The notes: generated by a model from the sequence alone, not told the origin. A DNA stretch of 64,000 bases from Sphingomonas sp. IW22 (GCF_041321155.1 NZ_JBGGWB010000001.1:1933501-1997500); one strand, 5' to 3'; counted from the first letter of the stretch, positions 42,882 to 51,773 are shown. Program-made: numbers and translations.

Positions 42882-43502
42882 ATGGACCTGCAACTGTGGC
42901 TCGCCTTTCTTTCCGCATCGCTGGTGATCGGAATCATTCCGGGGCCAGGTGTCGCATCTATTGTCGGTTTCGCGTTCAGTTCGGGGCGAAGGGTCGCGCT
43001 GGCGTCGGTCGCGGGCATGGCGCTTGGCAATGCGATCGCCATTTCGGTTTCATTGGCGGGCGCGGGCGCGATCTTAAGCTCGTCGGCGGTTGCCTTCACG
43101 ATCCTGAAATGGGTGGGCGCAGCGTATCTGGTCGTCGTAGGCCTGATTGCGGTCCTGGGGCGAGACGCGCCGTCCGAAGATGGCGTGGCGCACCGGCCGA
43201 TCAGCGCGCGCACGGCGTTCGCGACCAACATGGCCGTCGGCACCTTTCATCCAAAGACGATCCTGTTCTTCGTCGCCTTCGCCTCGCAGTTCATTCAAGC
43301 TGACCGCCCCTATCTAGCGCAAGCGGCGATCCTGGTCGCCACGTTCACCGGCGCGGCGGCGGCGACCGACACGCTGTATGCGGTGGCGGCTTCGAGGGCG
43401 TCTGGCCTCGTCCGAAAGCCGGCGGCGCGGCGATGGGCGCGCCGTGCCGGCGGCGGTGCGGTGATGGCAGCGGGCATCGCGATGGCGGCGATGCGGCGCT
43501 GA
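42882..43502 (+). CDS. LysE/RhtB-family exporter
   Basis: 206 residues, about six membrane helices. IGIIPGPGVASIVGFAFSSGRR is the family N-terminal signature, and KWVGAAYLVVVGL and FHPKTILFFVAFASQFI also fit. Such proteins export amino acids or homoserine lactones. It is convergent with the AMP nucleosidase gene, with only six bases between the stops. Confidence 0.9.
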   Translation: MDLQLWLAFLSASLVIGIIPGPGVASIVGFAFSSGRRVALASVAGMALGNAIAISVSLAGAGAILSSSAVAFTILKWVGAAYLVVVGLIAVLGRDAPSEDGVAHRPISARTAFATNMAVGTFHPKTILFFVAFASQFIQADRPYLAQAAILVATFTGAAAATDTLYAVAASRASGLVRKPAARRWARRAGGGAVMAAGIAMAAMRR

Positions 43503-43508
43503 CGGGGG

Positions 43509-44942
43509 TTACCGGAACGGCGGCTCGTTAAAGGCGCGAAGCTTGCGGCTGTGCAGCTTGGCGCCTTCCCGTCGCAGTTCCTCAACGGTTTCAATGCCGA
43601 TCCGCATATGCTCGTTGATCGCGCGTTCGTAGAAGCGGTTGGCCTGTCCCGGCAGCTTCAATTCGCCATGCAGTGGCTTGTCCGACACGCACAGCAACGT
43701 GCCATAGGGGACGCGGAAGCGATAACCTTGGGCCGCGATCGTTGCCGATTCCATGTCGATGCCCACTGCGCGGCTGAGCGAAAAGCGCAGCGCCGAAGCG
43801 GAAAAGCGCAGTTCCCAGTTGCGGTCGTCGGTGGTCACGATGGTGCCGGTGCGAAGGCGACGCTTCAGCTCGTCCCCTGATTGGCCCGACACCGTCTCTG
43901 CCGCGCGGGCCAGCGCCTGCTGAACCTCGGCAATGGCGGGCACGGGGATGGCGGGGGGCAGGACTTCGTCCAGCACATGATCGTCGCGAAGATAGGCATG
44001 GGCCAGCACATAGTCGCCGATCCGCTGGCTGGGGCGCAGGCCGCCGCAATGGCCGATCATCAGCCATGCTTCGGGCCGCATGACCGCGAGATGATCGGTG
44101 ATCGTCTTGGCGTTGGACGGGCCGACGCCGATATTGACCAGCGTGATGCCCGTGCGGTCAGGCGCAATCAGGTGATAGGCGGGCATCTGGTGCCGGCGCC
44201 ACGCGCTGTCGCTGACATGATCGGCGGGCGCGGCCCCGGCTTCCAGATACAGGCCGCCGGCACCGGATAAGGCGGTGTAGCGACCCTGTCCCAGCTGTTC
44301 GGTGCCCCAGCGGACGAACTCATCCACATAACGGTGATAGTTCGTGAACAGCACATATTTCTGCACATGTTCGGGCGGGGTGCCGGTATAGTGGCGCAGG
44401 CGCGCGAGGCTGAAATCGGTGCGAAGACCGTCGAACAGCGCCAGCGGACGGGTGCCGTCGGGACTTTCCCAAAGACCATCGGCGATCTCGTCGCCGATAT
44501 GCGCGAGCTCCGTCGCCGGGAACCAGCGCGCGAGTTCGGATGCCGACACTTCGTCCAGCTGCAGCGCGTGGCCGAGGTCCAGCACATAGGGGAAGGGGAT
44601 TTCCTGCCGACCAGCGACTGCCGAGACGTCGACGTCATAATCCTCGATCAACAGCGTCAATTGTTCAACCAGATAGTCGGCATACATCGCCGGCTTGGTC
44701 ACGCTGATGCGATAGTCGCCCGGCGTCACCAGTCGTCCGAAAGAGCGCAGCGGAGCGGGGCGGTCGGGGCCGCCGGTATAGCGGACGTGAATTTCAGGAT
44801 AAGCGAAGCTGCCGTCGGCACGGGCCGAAGGATGCGGCGGCTGGCCGCTGGTCAGATATGCTTCAAGTGCCTCTCGCAGGCGAGCGACCGAGGCGGTGTA
44901 GAGCCGATCCAGTTCGGCAACGATGTCTTCTGCCTTTGTCAT
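43509..44942 (-). CDS. amn: AMP nucleosidase
   Basis: 477 residues. The N-terminal regulatory domain has FGRLVTPGDYRISVTKP. The C-terminal phosphorylase-like domain has VNIGVGPSNAKTITDHLAVMRPEAWLMIGHCGG (seen as NIGVGPSNAKT and MIGHCGGLR) and AVGIDMESATIAAQGYRF with the catalytic Asp/Glu. It splits AMP into adenine and ribose-5-phosphate, adjusting adenylate pools. Length and both domains match Amn. It has its own promoter region, with the terminator of the next gene upstream. Confidence 0.93.
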   Translation of the reverse strand: MTKAEDIVAELDRLYTASVARLREALEAYLTSGQPPHPSARADGSFAYPEIHVRYTGGPDRPAPLRSFGRLVTPGDYRISVTKPAMYADYLVEQLTLLIEDYDVDVSAVAGRQEIPFPYVLDLGHALQLDEVSASELARWFPATELAHIGDEIADGLWESPDGTRPLALFDGLRTDFSLARLRHYTGTPPEHVQKYVLFTNYHRYVDEFVRWGTEQLGQGRYTALSGAGGLYLEAGAAPADHVSDSAWRRHQMPAYHLIAPDRTGITLVNIGVGPSNAKTITDHLAVMRPEAWLMIGHCGGLRPSQRIGDYVLAHAYLRDDHVLDEVLPPAIPVPAIAEVQQALARAAETVSGQSGDELKRRLRTGTIVTTDDRNWELRFSASALRFSLSRAVGIDMESATIAAQGYRFRVPYGTLLCVSDKPLHGELKLPGQANRFYERAINEHMRIGIETVEELRREGAKLHSRKLRAFNEPPFR

Positions 44943-44988
44943 CTTTCGCGGCTAAGGCCGAAACATGACGCTTGCAAGATGCCGGATG

Positions 44989-45022
44989 AAAAACGGCCCC
45001 GGCGGCTGATCTGCCGGGGCCG
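44989..45022 (-). terminator. Terminator of the H1-like/ElaB-like gene
   Basis: CGGCCCCGGC, a 9-base loop and GCCGGGGCCG form a perfect 10-bp stem followed on the minus strand by TTTTT. It sits just past the stop of the 130-residue Ala/Lys-rich protein gene. Confidence 0.85.
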
Positions 45023-45032
45023 CTTGTTCTGG

Positions 45033-45425
45033 TCAGTGGGTGGTGGCGCCATTGGCGGTGCCGCCCTTGGCGCTGGCGGCCTTTGTCCGGGTGGACGTCG
45101 GCTTCTTTGCCACAGCCTTTTTCGGCGCGGTCTTGCCGTCGGCAGGCGCGGCCTTGCGCTTCTCCACCAGCTTGCTCACACCGAAAGCAGCGCCAGCAAC
45201 CGCGGCTGCCGCACCGACGGCAATCGCTGCCGCCGAAACGGGGTGGCGCTTGGCCGAATCGACGGTGGTTTCGGTTGCCTCGTCGATGCGCTTTGCTGCT
45301 TTCTTGGCAGCGGAGCGGCTGCGCTCGGCAGCGTCGCTCGCGGCCTTACGGACACGCTCTGCTGCCGTGGCGCCGTCATTCTTGCTCGTGTCGGACACAG
45401 CCGTGTTCGCGGTCTCGGTCGTCAT
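45033..45425 (-). CDS. Ala/Lys-rich membrane-anchored protein (ElaB/YqjD-like)
   Basis: 130 residues. The N-terminal half is an amphipathic helix rich in Ala, Lys and Arg (AAERVRKAASDAAERSRSA). A hydrophobic segment follows at about 62-85 (HPVSAAAIAVGAAAAVAGAA), then a lysine/alanine tail with PKKAVAKKP resembling histone H1. The helix-then-hydrophobic arrangement recalls DUF883/ElaB proteins, which tether ribosomes to the membrane; the tail is unlike them. Its function is unknown. It has its own terminator. Confidence 0.72.
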   Translation of the reverse strand: MTTETANTAVSDTSKNDGATAAERVRKAASDAAERSRSAAKKAAKRIDEATETTVDSAKRHPVSAAAIAVGAAAAVAGAAFGVSKLVEKRKAAPADGKTAPKKAVAKKPTSTRTKAASAKGGTANGATTH

Positions 45426-45492
45426 GGCGAAATCTCCTTTCGCTATTGCAACAATCGGGACCGGGATGGGTTCCCGGTGTCTACTGCGTGGC

Positions 45493-45975
45493 TCAGAGCT
45501 GCTCGATCAGATGGTCGGCGGAGCTGACCTTGAATTCGCCGGGCTGTTCGACATGCACCTGTTCGACCACGCCATCATTGACGATCATTGCGTAACGCTG
45601 GCTGCGCTTGCCCATGCCATAGGCGCTGCCGTCCATTTCCAGACCGACCGCGCGCGCGAATTCGCCATTGCCGTCGGCCAGCATCGTCACCTTGCCCGCG
45701 GCGTCGTTCGCCTTGCTCCAAGCGCCCAGCACGAAGGCGTCGTTGACGGCCGTGCAGGCGACTTCATCAATGCCCTTGGCGGCCAGTTCGTCCTTGCGCT
45801 CGATAAAACCCGGCAGGTGGCGAGCGGAGCAGGTGGGCGTAAAGGCGCCAGGCACGGCGAACAGCGCGACGCGGCGACCCTTGAAGAAGTCGGCGCTGCT
45901 GACCTGATCGGGACCATCGGGGCCTGCCTTTACAAAGGTGGTTTCGGGTAGGCGGTCGCCGGTCTTGATCGTCAT
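45493..45975 (-). CDS. Prx5-type peroxiredoxin
   Basis: 160 residues. The peroxidatic cysteine is Cys49 in VPGAFTPTCSARHLPGF, the Prx5 signature. There is a family-typical GRRVALFAVPG before it and RSQRYAMIVNDG near the end. It reduces hydrogen peroxide and alkyl peroxides with glutathione or glutaredoxin. It is divergent from yqgE across about 98 bp. Confidence 0.94.
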   Translation of the reverse strand: MTIKTGDRLPETTFVKAGPDGPDQVSSADFFKGRRVALFAVPGAFTPTCSARHLPGFIERKDELAAKGIDEVACTAVNDAFVLGAWSKANDAAGKVTMLADGNGEFARAVGLEMDGSAYGMGKRSQRYAMIVNDGVVEQVHVEQPGEFKVSSADHLIEQL

Positions 45976-46073
45976 GCGTCTGCTCCTGTTGTTCAGCTGT
46001 CGCAGCTTGGATGCACGCGCGATGATTTCAAGCGGTGGCGGATCGCTTTCGTGGTTCCTATGGTTATCCGGTG

Positions 46074-46646
46074 ATGGATGCAGACGTTTCGACCGGGCCC
46101 TTTCTGACGGGGCAGTTTCTTTTGGCCATGCCGGGTATTGGCGACCCGCGTTTCGACCGTGCAGTGATCGCTATCTGCGCCCATGATGCTGAAGGTGCGC
46201 TGGGGATCGGCATCGGGGCGACGATCGACGGGCTGACGCTGCACGATGTTTTGCAGCAGTTCGATATTCCGACCGATGGCGTCGAGGCGGCCCCCGTCCA
46301 TTTTGGCGGGCCCGTCGAGACACGGCGCGGGTTCGTCATCCACTCGACCGACTGGAACGGACAGGACACAGTCGACGTGGCCGGACGCTGGGCCTTGTCA
46401 GGCACCGTCGATGTGCTGCGCGCGATCGCGGAGGGAACCGGGCCGTCGCGCTGGCTGGTGGCACTTGGCTATGCCGGCTGGTCCGAAGGGCAGCTGGACG
46501 AGGAGATGACTCGTCACGGCTGGTTCAACGTCGCCGGGGACGAGGCACTGCTATACGACACCGGCGTCGACCGCCGTTGGGTTTCGGGCTTCCGCGGGGC
46601 GGGGATCGACCCGGCCATGCTGGCGAACAGCGCGGGTCAGGCCTGA
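46074..46646 (+). CDS. YqgE/AlgH family protein
   Basis: 190 residues. GQFLLAMPGIGDPRFDRAVIAIC, the FGGPVETRRGFV motif and the ALGYAGWSEGQLDEEM motif define the family (DUF179). Function is unresolved; it has been linked to alginate control in Pseudomonas. The ATG at 46074 places the conserved GQFLLAMPG near residue 13, as in other members. A GTG 13 codons upstream is possible. Confidence 0.9.
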   Translation: MDADVSTGPFLTGQFLLAMPGIGDPRFDRAVIAICAHDAEGALGIGIGATIDGLTLHDVLQQFDIPTDGVEAAPVHFGGPVETRRGFVIHSTDWNGQDTVDVAGRWALSGTVDVLRAIAEGTGPSRWLVALGYAGWSEGQLDEEMTRHGWFNVAGDEALLYDTGVDRRWVSGFRGAGIDPAMLANSAGQA

Positions 46647-46649
46647 GCA

Positions 46650-46671
46650 CACATAAACATATCTTTATATG
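46650..46671. promoter_or_regulatory. Operator-like palindrome upstream of ahcY
   Basis: ACATAAACATATCTTTATAT lies inside a 22-bp palindrome pairing 9 of 11 positions, in the 94-bp leader of ahcY just after yqgE. AT-rich palindromes with ATAAA-N6-TTTAT cores are the kind used by ArsR-family SAH/SAM-responsive regulators of methionine genes (SahR/SamR). It is strikingly AT-rich for this genome. Binding by such a protein is inferred. Confidence 0.55.
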
Positions 46672-46740
46672 GCGTTTGCCTTCCGCCGGTACACAGGGTA
46701 GAGGCGCGGCACGCGCAATCGGCGATACAGGAGATCAATC

Positions 46741-48162
46741 GTGGCCACCGCTCCCGTCCTTGAGAACAAGGACTATGTCATCAAGGATCTGTCGCTGGCC
46801 GATTTCGGCCGCGCCGAGATCAAGATCGCCGAAACCGAGATGCCGGGCCTGATGAGCCTGCGCGAAGAATTCGGCGCCGCACAGCCGCTGAAGGGTGCGC
46901 GGATCACCGGGTCGCTGCACATGACGATCCAGACCGCCGTGCTGATCGAGACGCTGACCGCGCTGGGCGCCGATGTTCGCTGGGCAACCTGCAACATCTT
47001 CTCGACGCAGGACCACGCCGCCGCTGCCATCGCGGCTGCCGGTATTCCGGTGTTCGCGGTCAAGGGTGAAAGCCTGGCCGAATATTGGGACTATGTCGGC
47101 GAAATCTTTGACTGGGATCGCACCGGGGACGGCACGACCGCCAACCTGATCCTGGACGACGGCGGCGACGCGACCATGTTCGCGCTGTGGGGTGCAAAGC
47201 TGGAAGCCGGCGCGAACCTGCCCGAGCCGGAAAATGATGAAGAAGTCGAATTCCAGCGCGCGCTGAAGGCGTTCATCGCCAAGAAGCCCGGCTATCTCAC
47301 CGAAACGGTCAAGAACCTGAAGGGCGTGTCGGAAGAAACCACCACCGGCGTCCACCGCCTTTACGAAATCGCGAAGAAGGGCGAGCTGCCTTTCCCCGCG
47401 ATCAACGTGAACGACAGCGTCACCAAGTCGAAGTTCGACAATCTGTACGGCTGCAAGGAATCGCTGGTCGATGCGATCCGTCGCGCGACCGATGTGATGC
47501 TGGCGGGCAAGGTTGCCTGTGTCGCGGGCTTTGGTGACGTGGGCAAGGGCAGCGCCCAGTCGCTGCGCAACGGCGGCGCGCGCGTCATGGTGACTGAAGT
47601 CGACCCGATCTGCGCGCTGCAGGCCGCGATGGAAGGGTTCGAGGTCGTGACGATGGAGGAAGCGGTGACCCGCGCCGACATCTTCTGCACCGCGACGGGT
47701 AACGCCGACGTCATCACCGCCGATCACATGAAGGCCATGAAGCCGATGTCGATCGTCTGCAACATTGGCCACTTCGACAGCGAGATCCAGATTTCGGCAC
47801 TGTCGAACTATAAGTGGACCGAAGTGAAGCCCGGCACCGACCTGGTCGAGTTCCCGGACGGCAAGCAGATCATCGTGCTGGCCAAGGGGCGCCTGGTGAA
47901 CCTGGGCTGCGCCACTGGCCACCCGTCGTTCGTGATGTCGTCCAGCTTCACCAATCAGACGCTGGCGCAGATCGAGCTTTGGACCAAGGGCGAGGAATAT
48001 GACAACAAGGTCTATGTCCTGCCTAAGCACCTCGACGAAAAGGTCGCGGCGCTGCACCTGGAAAAGCTGGGTGTGAAGCTGTCCAAGCTGACGCCGAAGC
48101 AGGCCGGTTACATCGGCGTGCCGGTCGAAGGGCCGTTCAAGCCGGATCATTATCGCTACTGA
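46741..48162 (+). CDS. ahcY: Adenosylhomocysteinase
   Basis: 473 residues. [33 protein letters not shown], the Lys/Asp active-site region [17 protein letters not shown]-binding [12 protein letters not shown] and the C-terminal HYRY are diagnostic. It splits S-adenosylhomocysteine to adenosine and homocysteine, keeping methylation going. The start is GTG at 46741 with GGAG nearby. The leader contains an operator-like palindrome. Confidence 0.96.
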   Translation: MATAPVLENKDYVIKDLSLADFGRAEIKIAETEMPGLMSLREEFGAAQPLKGARITGSLHMTIQTAVLIETLTALGADVRWATCNIFSTQDHAAAAIAAAGIPVFAVKGESLAEYWDYVGEIFDWDRTGDGTTANLILDDGGDATMFALWGAKLEAGANLPEPENDEEVEFQRALKAFIAKKPGYLTETVKNLKGVSEETTTGVHRLYEIAKKGELPFPAINVNDSVTKSKFDNLYGCKESLVDAIRRATDVMLAGKVACVAGFGDVGKGSAQSLRNGGARVMVTEVDPICALQAAMEGFEVVTMEEAVTRADIFCTATGNADVITADHMKAMKPMSIVCNIGHFDSEIQISALSNYKWTEVKPGTDLVEFPDGKQIIVLAKGRLVNLGCATGHPSFVMSSSFTNQTLAQIELWTKGEEYDNKVYVLPKHLDEKVAALHLEKLGVKLSKLTPKQAGYIGVPVEGPFKPDHYRY

Positions 48163-48197
48163 TGCCGACGCCCGACGGGCGTATTACCAGATGAAGG

Positions 48198-48230
48198 AGG
48201 GCGCGGTTCCGCAGGGAGTCGCGCCCTTTC
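48198..48230 (+). terminator. Terminator after ahcY
   Basis: AGGGCGCG, a 14-base loop and CGCGCCCT form an 8-bp stem followed by TTC. It lies 35 bp past the ahcY stop. Confidence 0.68.
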
Positions 48231-48296
48231 TCATGGCCAAGCACACCCAAATTTTTCGGGGTAGTTGGTCTGGCCCGTGCAACTTATCCCTGCGTC

Positions 48297-49058
48297 ATGG
48301 ACATGCGAATGGATGACGAGCTGTGGGCGCTGACCGAAAAGGAGAAGCAGACGCTTCGCCTGATTGTGCGCGGTCACGATGGAAAATCGATTGCCCGGAC
48401 GCTCGACCTGTCGGTTCACACGGTCAATGAACGGCTGCGCGACGCACGGCGCAAGATGGCGGTATCGAGCAGCCGCGAAGCAGCGCGGATGCTGTTGGCA
48501 GCCGAAAGCAAATCCTCCCCCGAAACCATTGGGGACAAACATATTGGGGCAGACGCAGACGTTGCGTCGGCCGATCTCGAAAGCGCGTCCTCGTTGGACG
48601 CTGGGCGGCCGCACCGCCCGTGGATCCTTTCGGGAGTGATTTTGATGACCCTTGTCCTTGGTCTTCTCGCGCTTGTCGCCGCGCCTGATCTGACCGTTTC
48701 ACCGCCGCAAGCCACCTCCGCTGCGGCGCACAATCCCGAAGTGGTGGAAGTCGCGCAGGAATGGCTGGAACTGGGTGATGAAGGTCAGTGGGAGGAGGCT
48801 TACGATGCGACCGCCATCGCCTTTCGCAAGCTGAACACGCTCAAGGTGTGGATCGACGTTTCCGAGAAGGTCCGTGCCCCGCTCGGCAATGTTATTTCGC
48901 GCACCTTTGTCAGCCAGGAAAACCTGCCCGCACCACCGCGCGGGTACGAGGTCGTCAAGTTCCGCACGCGCTTCGCAAACAAAGGCGAAACGATAGAGAC
49001 CGTCTCGTTTGACCGGGAAGGCGGCGAATGGCGGGTCGTTGGTGTGACGCTCGACTGA
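48297..49058 (+). CDS. Membrane-anchored LuxR-type HTH protein with DUF4019 domain
   Basis: 253 residues. The N-terminus holds a LuxR/GerE helix-turn-helix: LTEKEKQTLRLIVRGHDGKS, then IARTLDLSVHTVNERLRDARRKM. One membrane helix follows at about 109-129, then a periplasmic DUF4019 domain (VAQEWLELGDEGQWEEAYD, near residues 145-253). So DNA binding is inside and a sensor-like domain outside, as in ToxR-type one-component regulators. The ATG at 48297 was used; one four codons later is possible. The target is unknown. Confidence 0.82.
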   Translation: MDMRMDDELWALTEKEKQTLRLIVRGHDGKSIARTLDLSVHTVNERLRDARRKMAVSSSREAARMLLAAESKSSPETIGDKHIGADADVASADLESASSLDAGRPHRPWILSGVILMTLVLGLLALVAAPDLTVSPPQATSAAAHNPEVVEVAQEWLELGDEGQWEEAYDATAIAFRKLNTLKVWIDVSEKVRAPLGNVISRTFVSQENLPAPPRGYEVVKFRTRFANKGETIETVSFDREGGEWRVVGVTLD

Positions 49059-49059
49059 C

Positions 49060-49989
49060 TTAGACGCGCAATCCGGCCACCGGGTCCAGCCCGGCCATGA
49101 CGTTCAGGTTCTGAACCGCTGCACCGGCCGCGCCCTTGCCCAGATTGTCGAGCGTGGCGATCAGGCGGGCCTGGCCGGTGTCGGCATTGCCGAAGACGCG
49201 CAGCGTCATGCGGTCGGTTCCGGCATCGGCCTCGATCTCAACCGCGTTCACGCCGTCGGTGCCGGCAATGCGGATCAGCGGCTGCTCACGATAGGCATCG
49301 CGCCAGGCCGTCTCGATTGCAGCCAGTGACGGCTTGCGCGGCAGCGCGTGGAGCGGCAGCGGGACCTCGATCAACATGCCGCGATAGGCGCGTGCGACGG
49401 CCGGCTGGAAGATCGGCGGATGTGCCATGCGCGCGTGCCGCTGCATTTCCGGCAGATGCTTGTGCGACAGCGACAGGCCGTAGGCGCGGTGCGCGGTCAC
49501 TGCGGCCTCGCCCTCGAACTCGGCCACCATCGTCTTGCCGCCGCCCGAATAGCCGGACACGGCATTGACGCTGATCGGCCAGTCATGCGGGATCAACCCA
49601 CTGCGGACCAACGGGCGCACCAGCGCAAGAAAGCCAGTGGGGTAGCACCCTGGATTGCTGACCCGCGCCGACCCGGCAATCGCCGCCATCTGCGCCGGTT
49701 CCAACTCTGGAAAGCCGTAGGTCCAGCCATCCGCGACCCGGTGGGCGCTGGATGCGTCGATCACGCGGACGTCGGGATTTTCAATCAGTGCGACGGCTTC
49801 GCGTGCGGCATCATCAGGCAGGCACAGAATGACGAAATCGGCATCGTTCAGCGCACCCGCGCGAGCGGCGGGATCCTTTCGCGCATCGCCTTCCAGCGTG
49901 ACGATACGAAACTCGGCACGGTCGGCCAGTCGTTCGCGGATTTCCAGCCCCGTGGTGCCTGCGGCACCGTCGATGAACAGCTTTTGCAT
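49060..49989 (-). CDS. argC: N-acetyl-gamma-glutamyl-phosphate reductase (short type)
   Basis: 309 residues, the shorter type 2 ArgC. FIDGAAGTTGLEI is the NADP motif; the catalytic Cys115 lies in VSNPGCYPTGFLAL; AVSGYSGGGKTMV and HKHLPEMQRHA also match. It reduces N-acetylglutamyl phosphate. Its ATG overlaps the stop of the NlpC/P60-like gene by one base. It ends two bases from the convergent LuxR-HTH gene. Confidence 0.93.
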   Translation of the reverse strand: MQKLFIDGAAGTTGLEIRERLADRAEFRIVTLEGDARKDPAARAGALNDADFVILCLPDDAAREAVALIENPDVRVIDASSAHRVADGWTYGFPELEPAQMAAIAGSARVSNPGCYPTGFLALVRPLVRSGLIPHDWPISVNAVSGYSGGGKTMVAEFEGEAAVTAHRAYGLSLSHKHLPEMQRHARMAHPPIFQPAVARAYRGMLIEVPLPLHALPRKPSLAAIETAWRDAYREQPLIRIAGTDGVNAVEIEADAGTDRMTLRVFGNADTGQARLIATLDNLGKGAAGAAVQNLNVMAGLDPVAGLRV

Positions 49990-50879
49990 CAGCCGATCCT
50001 ACCTCTTGCGACGAGCGCTCCATAGCGTTCTTCGAGTTGCGAGAGCGATTCGCGTTTCACCGCGCCATCGACGTGAACGGCGCTGTCGTCGTCGACGCAA
50101 ATGGCCAGATGGTCGTTGAAGATCATGACATCGCCGGGGCCGCCCGCAACACCCAGCGATCCGCCAATGGCGTCAAACAGGCGAGGTGCGCGAATGTTCG
50201 CCAGATCGTGCGCCAAGAACACAAAACCCGTAGCGTCGACGCCAGAGCCGGAACGGCCGGCTGCGCGTTCCGGCAAGCCGATCAGCGCAACGGCTGCGCC
50301 CGCGACGCCGCCGGGATAGCCTTGATCCAGTGGCGCAACAGCATCGCGGGCGACATAGCCATGGTCGCACAGCAGGAACGCACCGCGTTCGCCCAGCGCG
50401 GTCACGCGCGCGCCCATTGGCGAGGCGGCCAGGATTGTCGCGTTGGAATCGGGTGCTTCGCGAAACAGGGCTTCACGCTGAACGATCCGGTGCGTTGCGG
50501 CGACCGCGTCCCCCAGCACGGCGGCGTCGACATAGCCAACCAGCCCGTCGGTCATCGACACGCCCCATGCCGTCTGATCGGTCAGTTCCAGCAGGTCAAA
50601 ACAATCACCCGGCAGCAATTCGGAAATTACCGGCGCATCGACGCCCACACCGCTTCGCAGCGCGCATGGCGCCACCGCGGTGCGCGCCGTGGCCATGGCA
50701 TAATGCGGGGCGAATACCCGGTCGGCCAGCCGCACGTCGGTCAGGTCGGCGCGGACCGGATAGAATCGCGGATCGAGTCGGACCGACGGGCCCGTCAGTG
50801 CGTGCCGTTCACGACCGATCGTGACCGTTGCGGCCTGTGACGGCGCCGTCGCCGTCGACAAATTGCCCGAATTCTGCAA
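49989..50879 (-). CDS. NlpC/P60-family protein lacking the catalytic cysteine
   Basis: 296 residues. Two SH3-like segments (about 70-185, with VGVDAPVISELLPGDCFDLLE and ALFREAPDSNATILAASPMGARV) precede an NlpC/P60 domain. In active enzymes the motif reads D-C-S/T-G; here it is GSGVDATGFV, with Ala216 (codon at 50232-50234) in place of the catalytic Cys. The catalytic His is kept (NDHLAI, His257). The protein is therefore probably not an active dipeptidyl endopeptidase. The start, a TTG at 50879 inside marR, is uncertain. It is coupled to argC by overlap. Confidence 0.8.
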   Translation of the reverse strand: MQNSGNLSTATAPSQAATVTIGRERHALTGPSVRLDPRFYPVRADLTDVRLADRVFAPHYAMATARTAVAPCALRSGVGVDAPVISELLPGDCFDLLELTDQTAWGVSMTDGLVGYVDAAVLGDAVAATHRIVQREALFREAPDSNATILAASPMGARVTALGERGAFLLCDHGYVARDAVAPLDQGYPGGVAGAAVALIGLPERAAGRSGSGVDATGFVFLAHDLANIRAPRLFDAIGGSLGVAGGPGDVMIFNDHLAICVDDDSAVHVDGAVKRESLSQLEERYGALVARGRIG

Positions 50880-51183
50880 GAAAGTCCGCCCCTTCCGGTG
50901 TGCGCGTGACGAAGATGTTGCGCTTGTCGCTGTCGTCGCGCTGGCGGCGCAGATAGCCGAGCGCGCCCAGTCTGTTCAAGGCGCGCGTGATGACCGGTTT
51001 CGATACATTCAACGCCCGCGCCAGGCCGCGCACCGTATGCGGGCCCGGTTTCAGATAGACCAGCATCAGCAGGGCCATCTGGCGATTGGTCAAATCTGGC
51101 TCACCCGATCGGACATAGTCCACCAGGGTGTTCATCCATGATGCCAGCGTTTCCGGGCTGATCGCATTCACGCGTGAGTCCAT
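50809..51183 (-). CDS. MarR-family transcriptional regulator
   Basis: 124 residues, a compact winged helix. LTNRQMALLMLVYLKPGPHTVRGLARALNVSKPVITRALNRL is the recognition region (seen as TVRGLARALNVSKP), followed by the wing DDSDKRNIFVTRTPEG. It likely represses a neighbouring gene. The ATG at 51183 was taken; one six codons upstream exists. It overlaps the start of the NlpC/P60-like gene. Confidence 0.87.
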   Translation of the reverse strand: MDSRVNAISPETLASWMNTLVDYVRSGEPDLTNRQMALLMLVYLKPGPHTVRGLARALNVSKPVITRALNRLGALGYLRRQRDDSDKRNIFVTRTPEGADFLAEFGQFVDGDGAVTGRNGHDRS

Positions 51184-51386
51184 ATCGTTACAGCTCCGCA
51201 AGCACGGAGGGGCTATGCGGATCAGAACGCCTTCGACGCGATGCGGTTGCGGCCCATTAAGGATTTGTCATAATAGTGTTCGAGCAGTCGCGGCCGGGCC
51301 GGTTGATCCCGAACCCGCCTCGGCCTATGTGCCACCCATTCCGGGGGTCGGAGACGGCGCCCCTTTGCTGGATTCCGACAGGGCTG

Positions 51387-51773
51387 ATGCTGTTTACTTT
51401 TCTTCTCGTGGTGCAGGCGATCGTTGCCGCGCTGCTCGTCACCGTCATTCTCATGCAGCAGTCGGAGGGTGGTGGCCTGACGTCTGGCGGCAGCCCGTCG
51501 GGGCTGATGTCGGCGCGCGGCGCGGCCAATTTCCTGACGCGTGCGACGTCGGTGCTGGCGGGCCTGTTCATCGTGATGAGCATCGTTCTGGCGGTGATGG
51601 CGGCCACGCGCGGCGCCGGCGCCATTGATACCAGCCTTGCGCGGCCCGCTGCGCCCGCCACGACGCCGGCGCCTGGTGCCGGTGCATCGGTCGATCCGCT
51701 GGATGCGGCGGCCGGCGCGGTGGTGGCGAATCAGGCGGCTCCTGCCGATAACGCGGCCACGCCCAACCCCTGA
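51387..51773 (+). CDS. secG: Protein translocase subunit SecG
   Basis: 128 residues. FLLVVQAIVAALLVTVILMQQSEGGGL is the first helix with the conserved LMQQSEGGGL; SARGAANFLTRATSVLAGLF contains the second helix. The C-terminal 40 residues are Ala/Pro-rich, as often in Alphaproteobacteria. It is part of SecYEG. The ATG at 51387 fits the family start; longer upstream frames do not look coding. Confidence 0.93.
   Translation: MLFTFLLVVQAIVAALLVTVILMQQSEGGGLTSGGSPSGLMSARGAANFLTRATSVLAGLFIVMSIVLAVMAATRGAGAIDTSLARPAAPATTPAPGAGASVDPLDAAAGAVVANQAAPADNAATPNP

Noticed and set aside
46647-46740. SAH riboswitch before ahcY
   Set aside because: The leader is only 94 bases and is dominated by an AT-rich palindrome. 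No SAH aptamer pattern was seen, so protein control is more likely.
46735-48150. 471-codon open frame antisense to ahcY
   Set aside because: ahcY is unmistakable on the other strand; the antisense product is His/Arg/Asp-rich with no domain.
51202-51386. tRNA gene between marR and secG
   Set aside because: secG is often next to a tRNA gene in other bacteria, but no cloverleaf or TTCGA arm in the right context was found.
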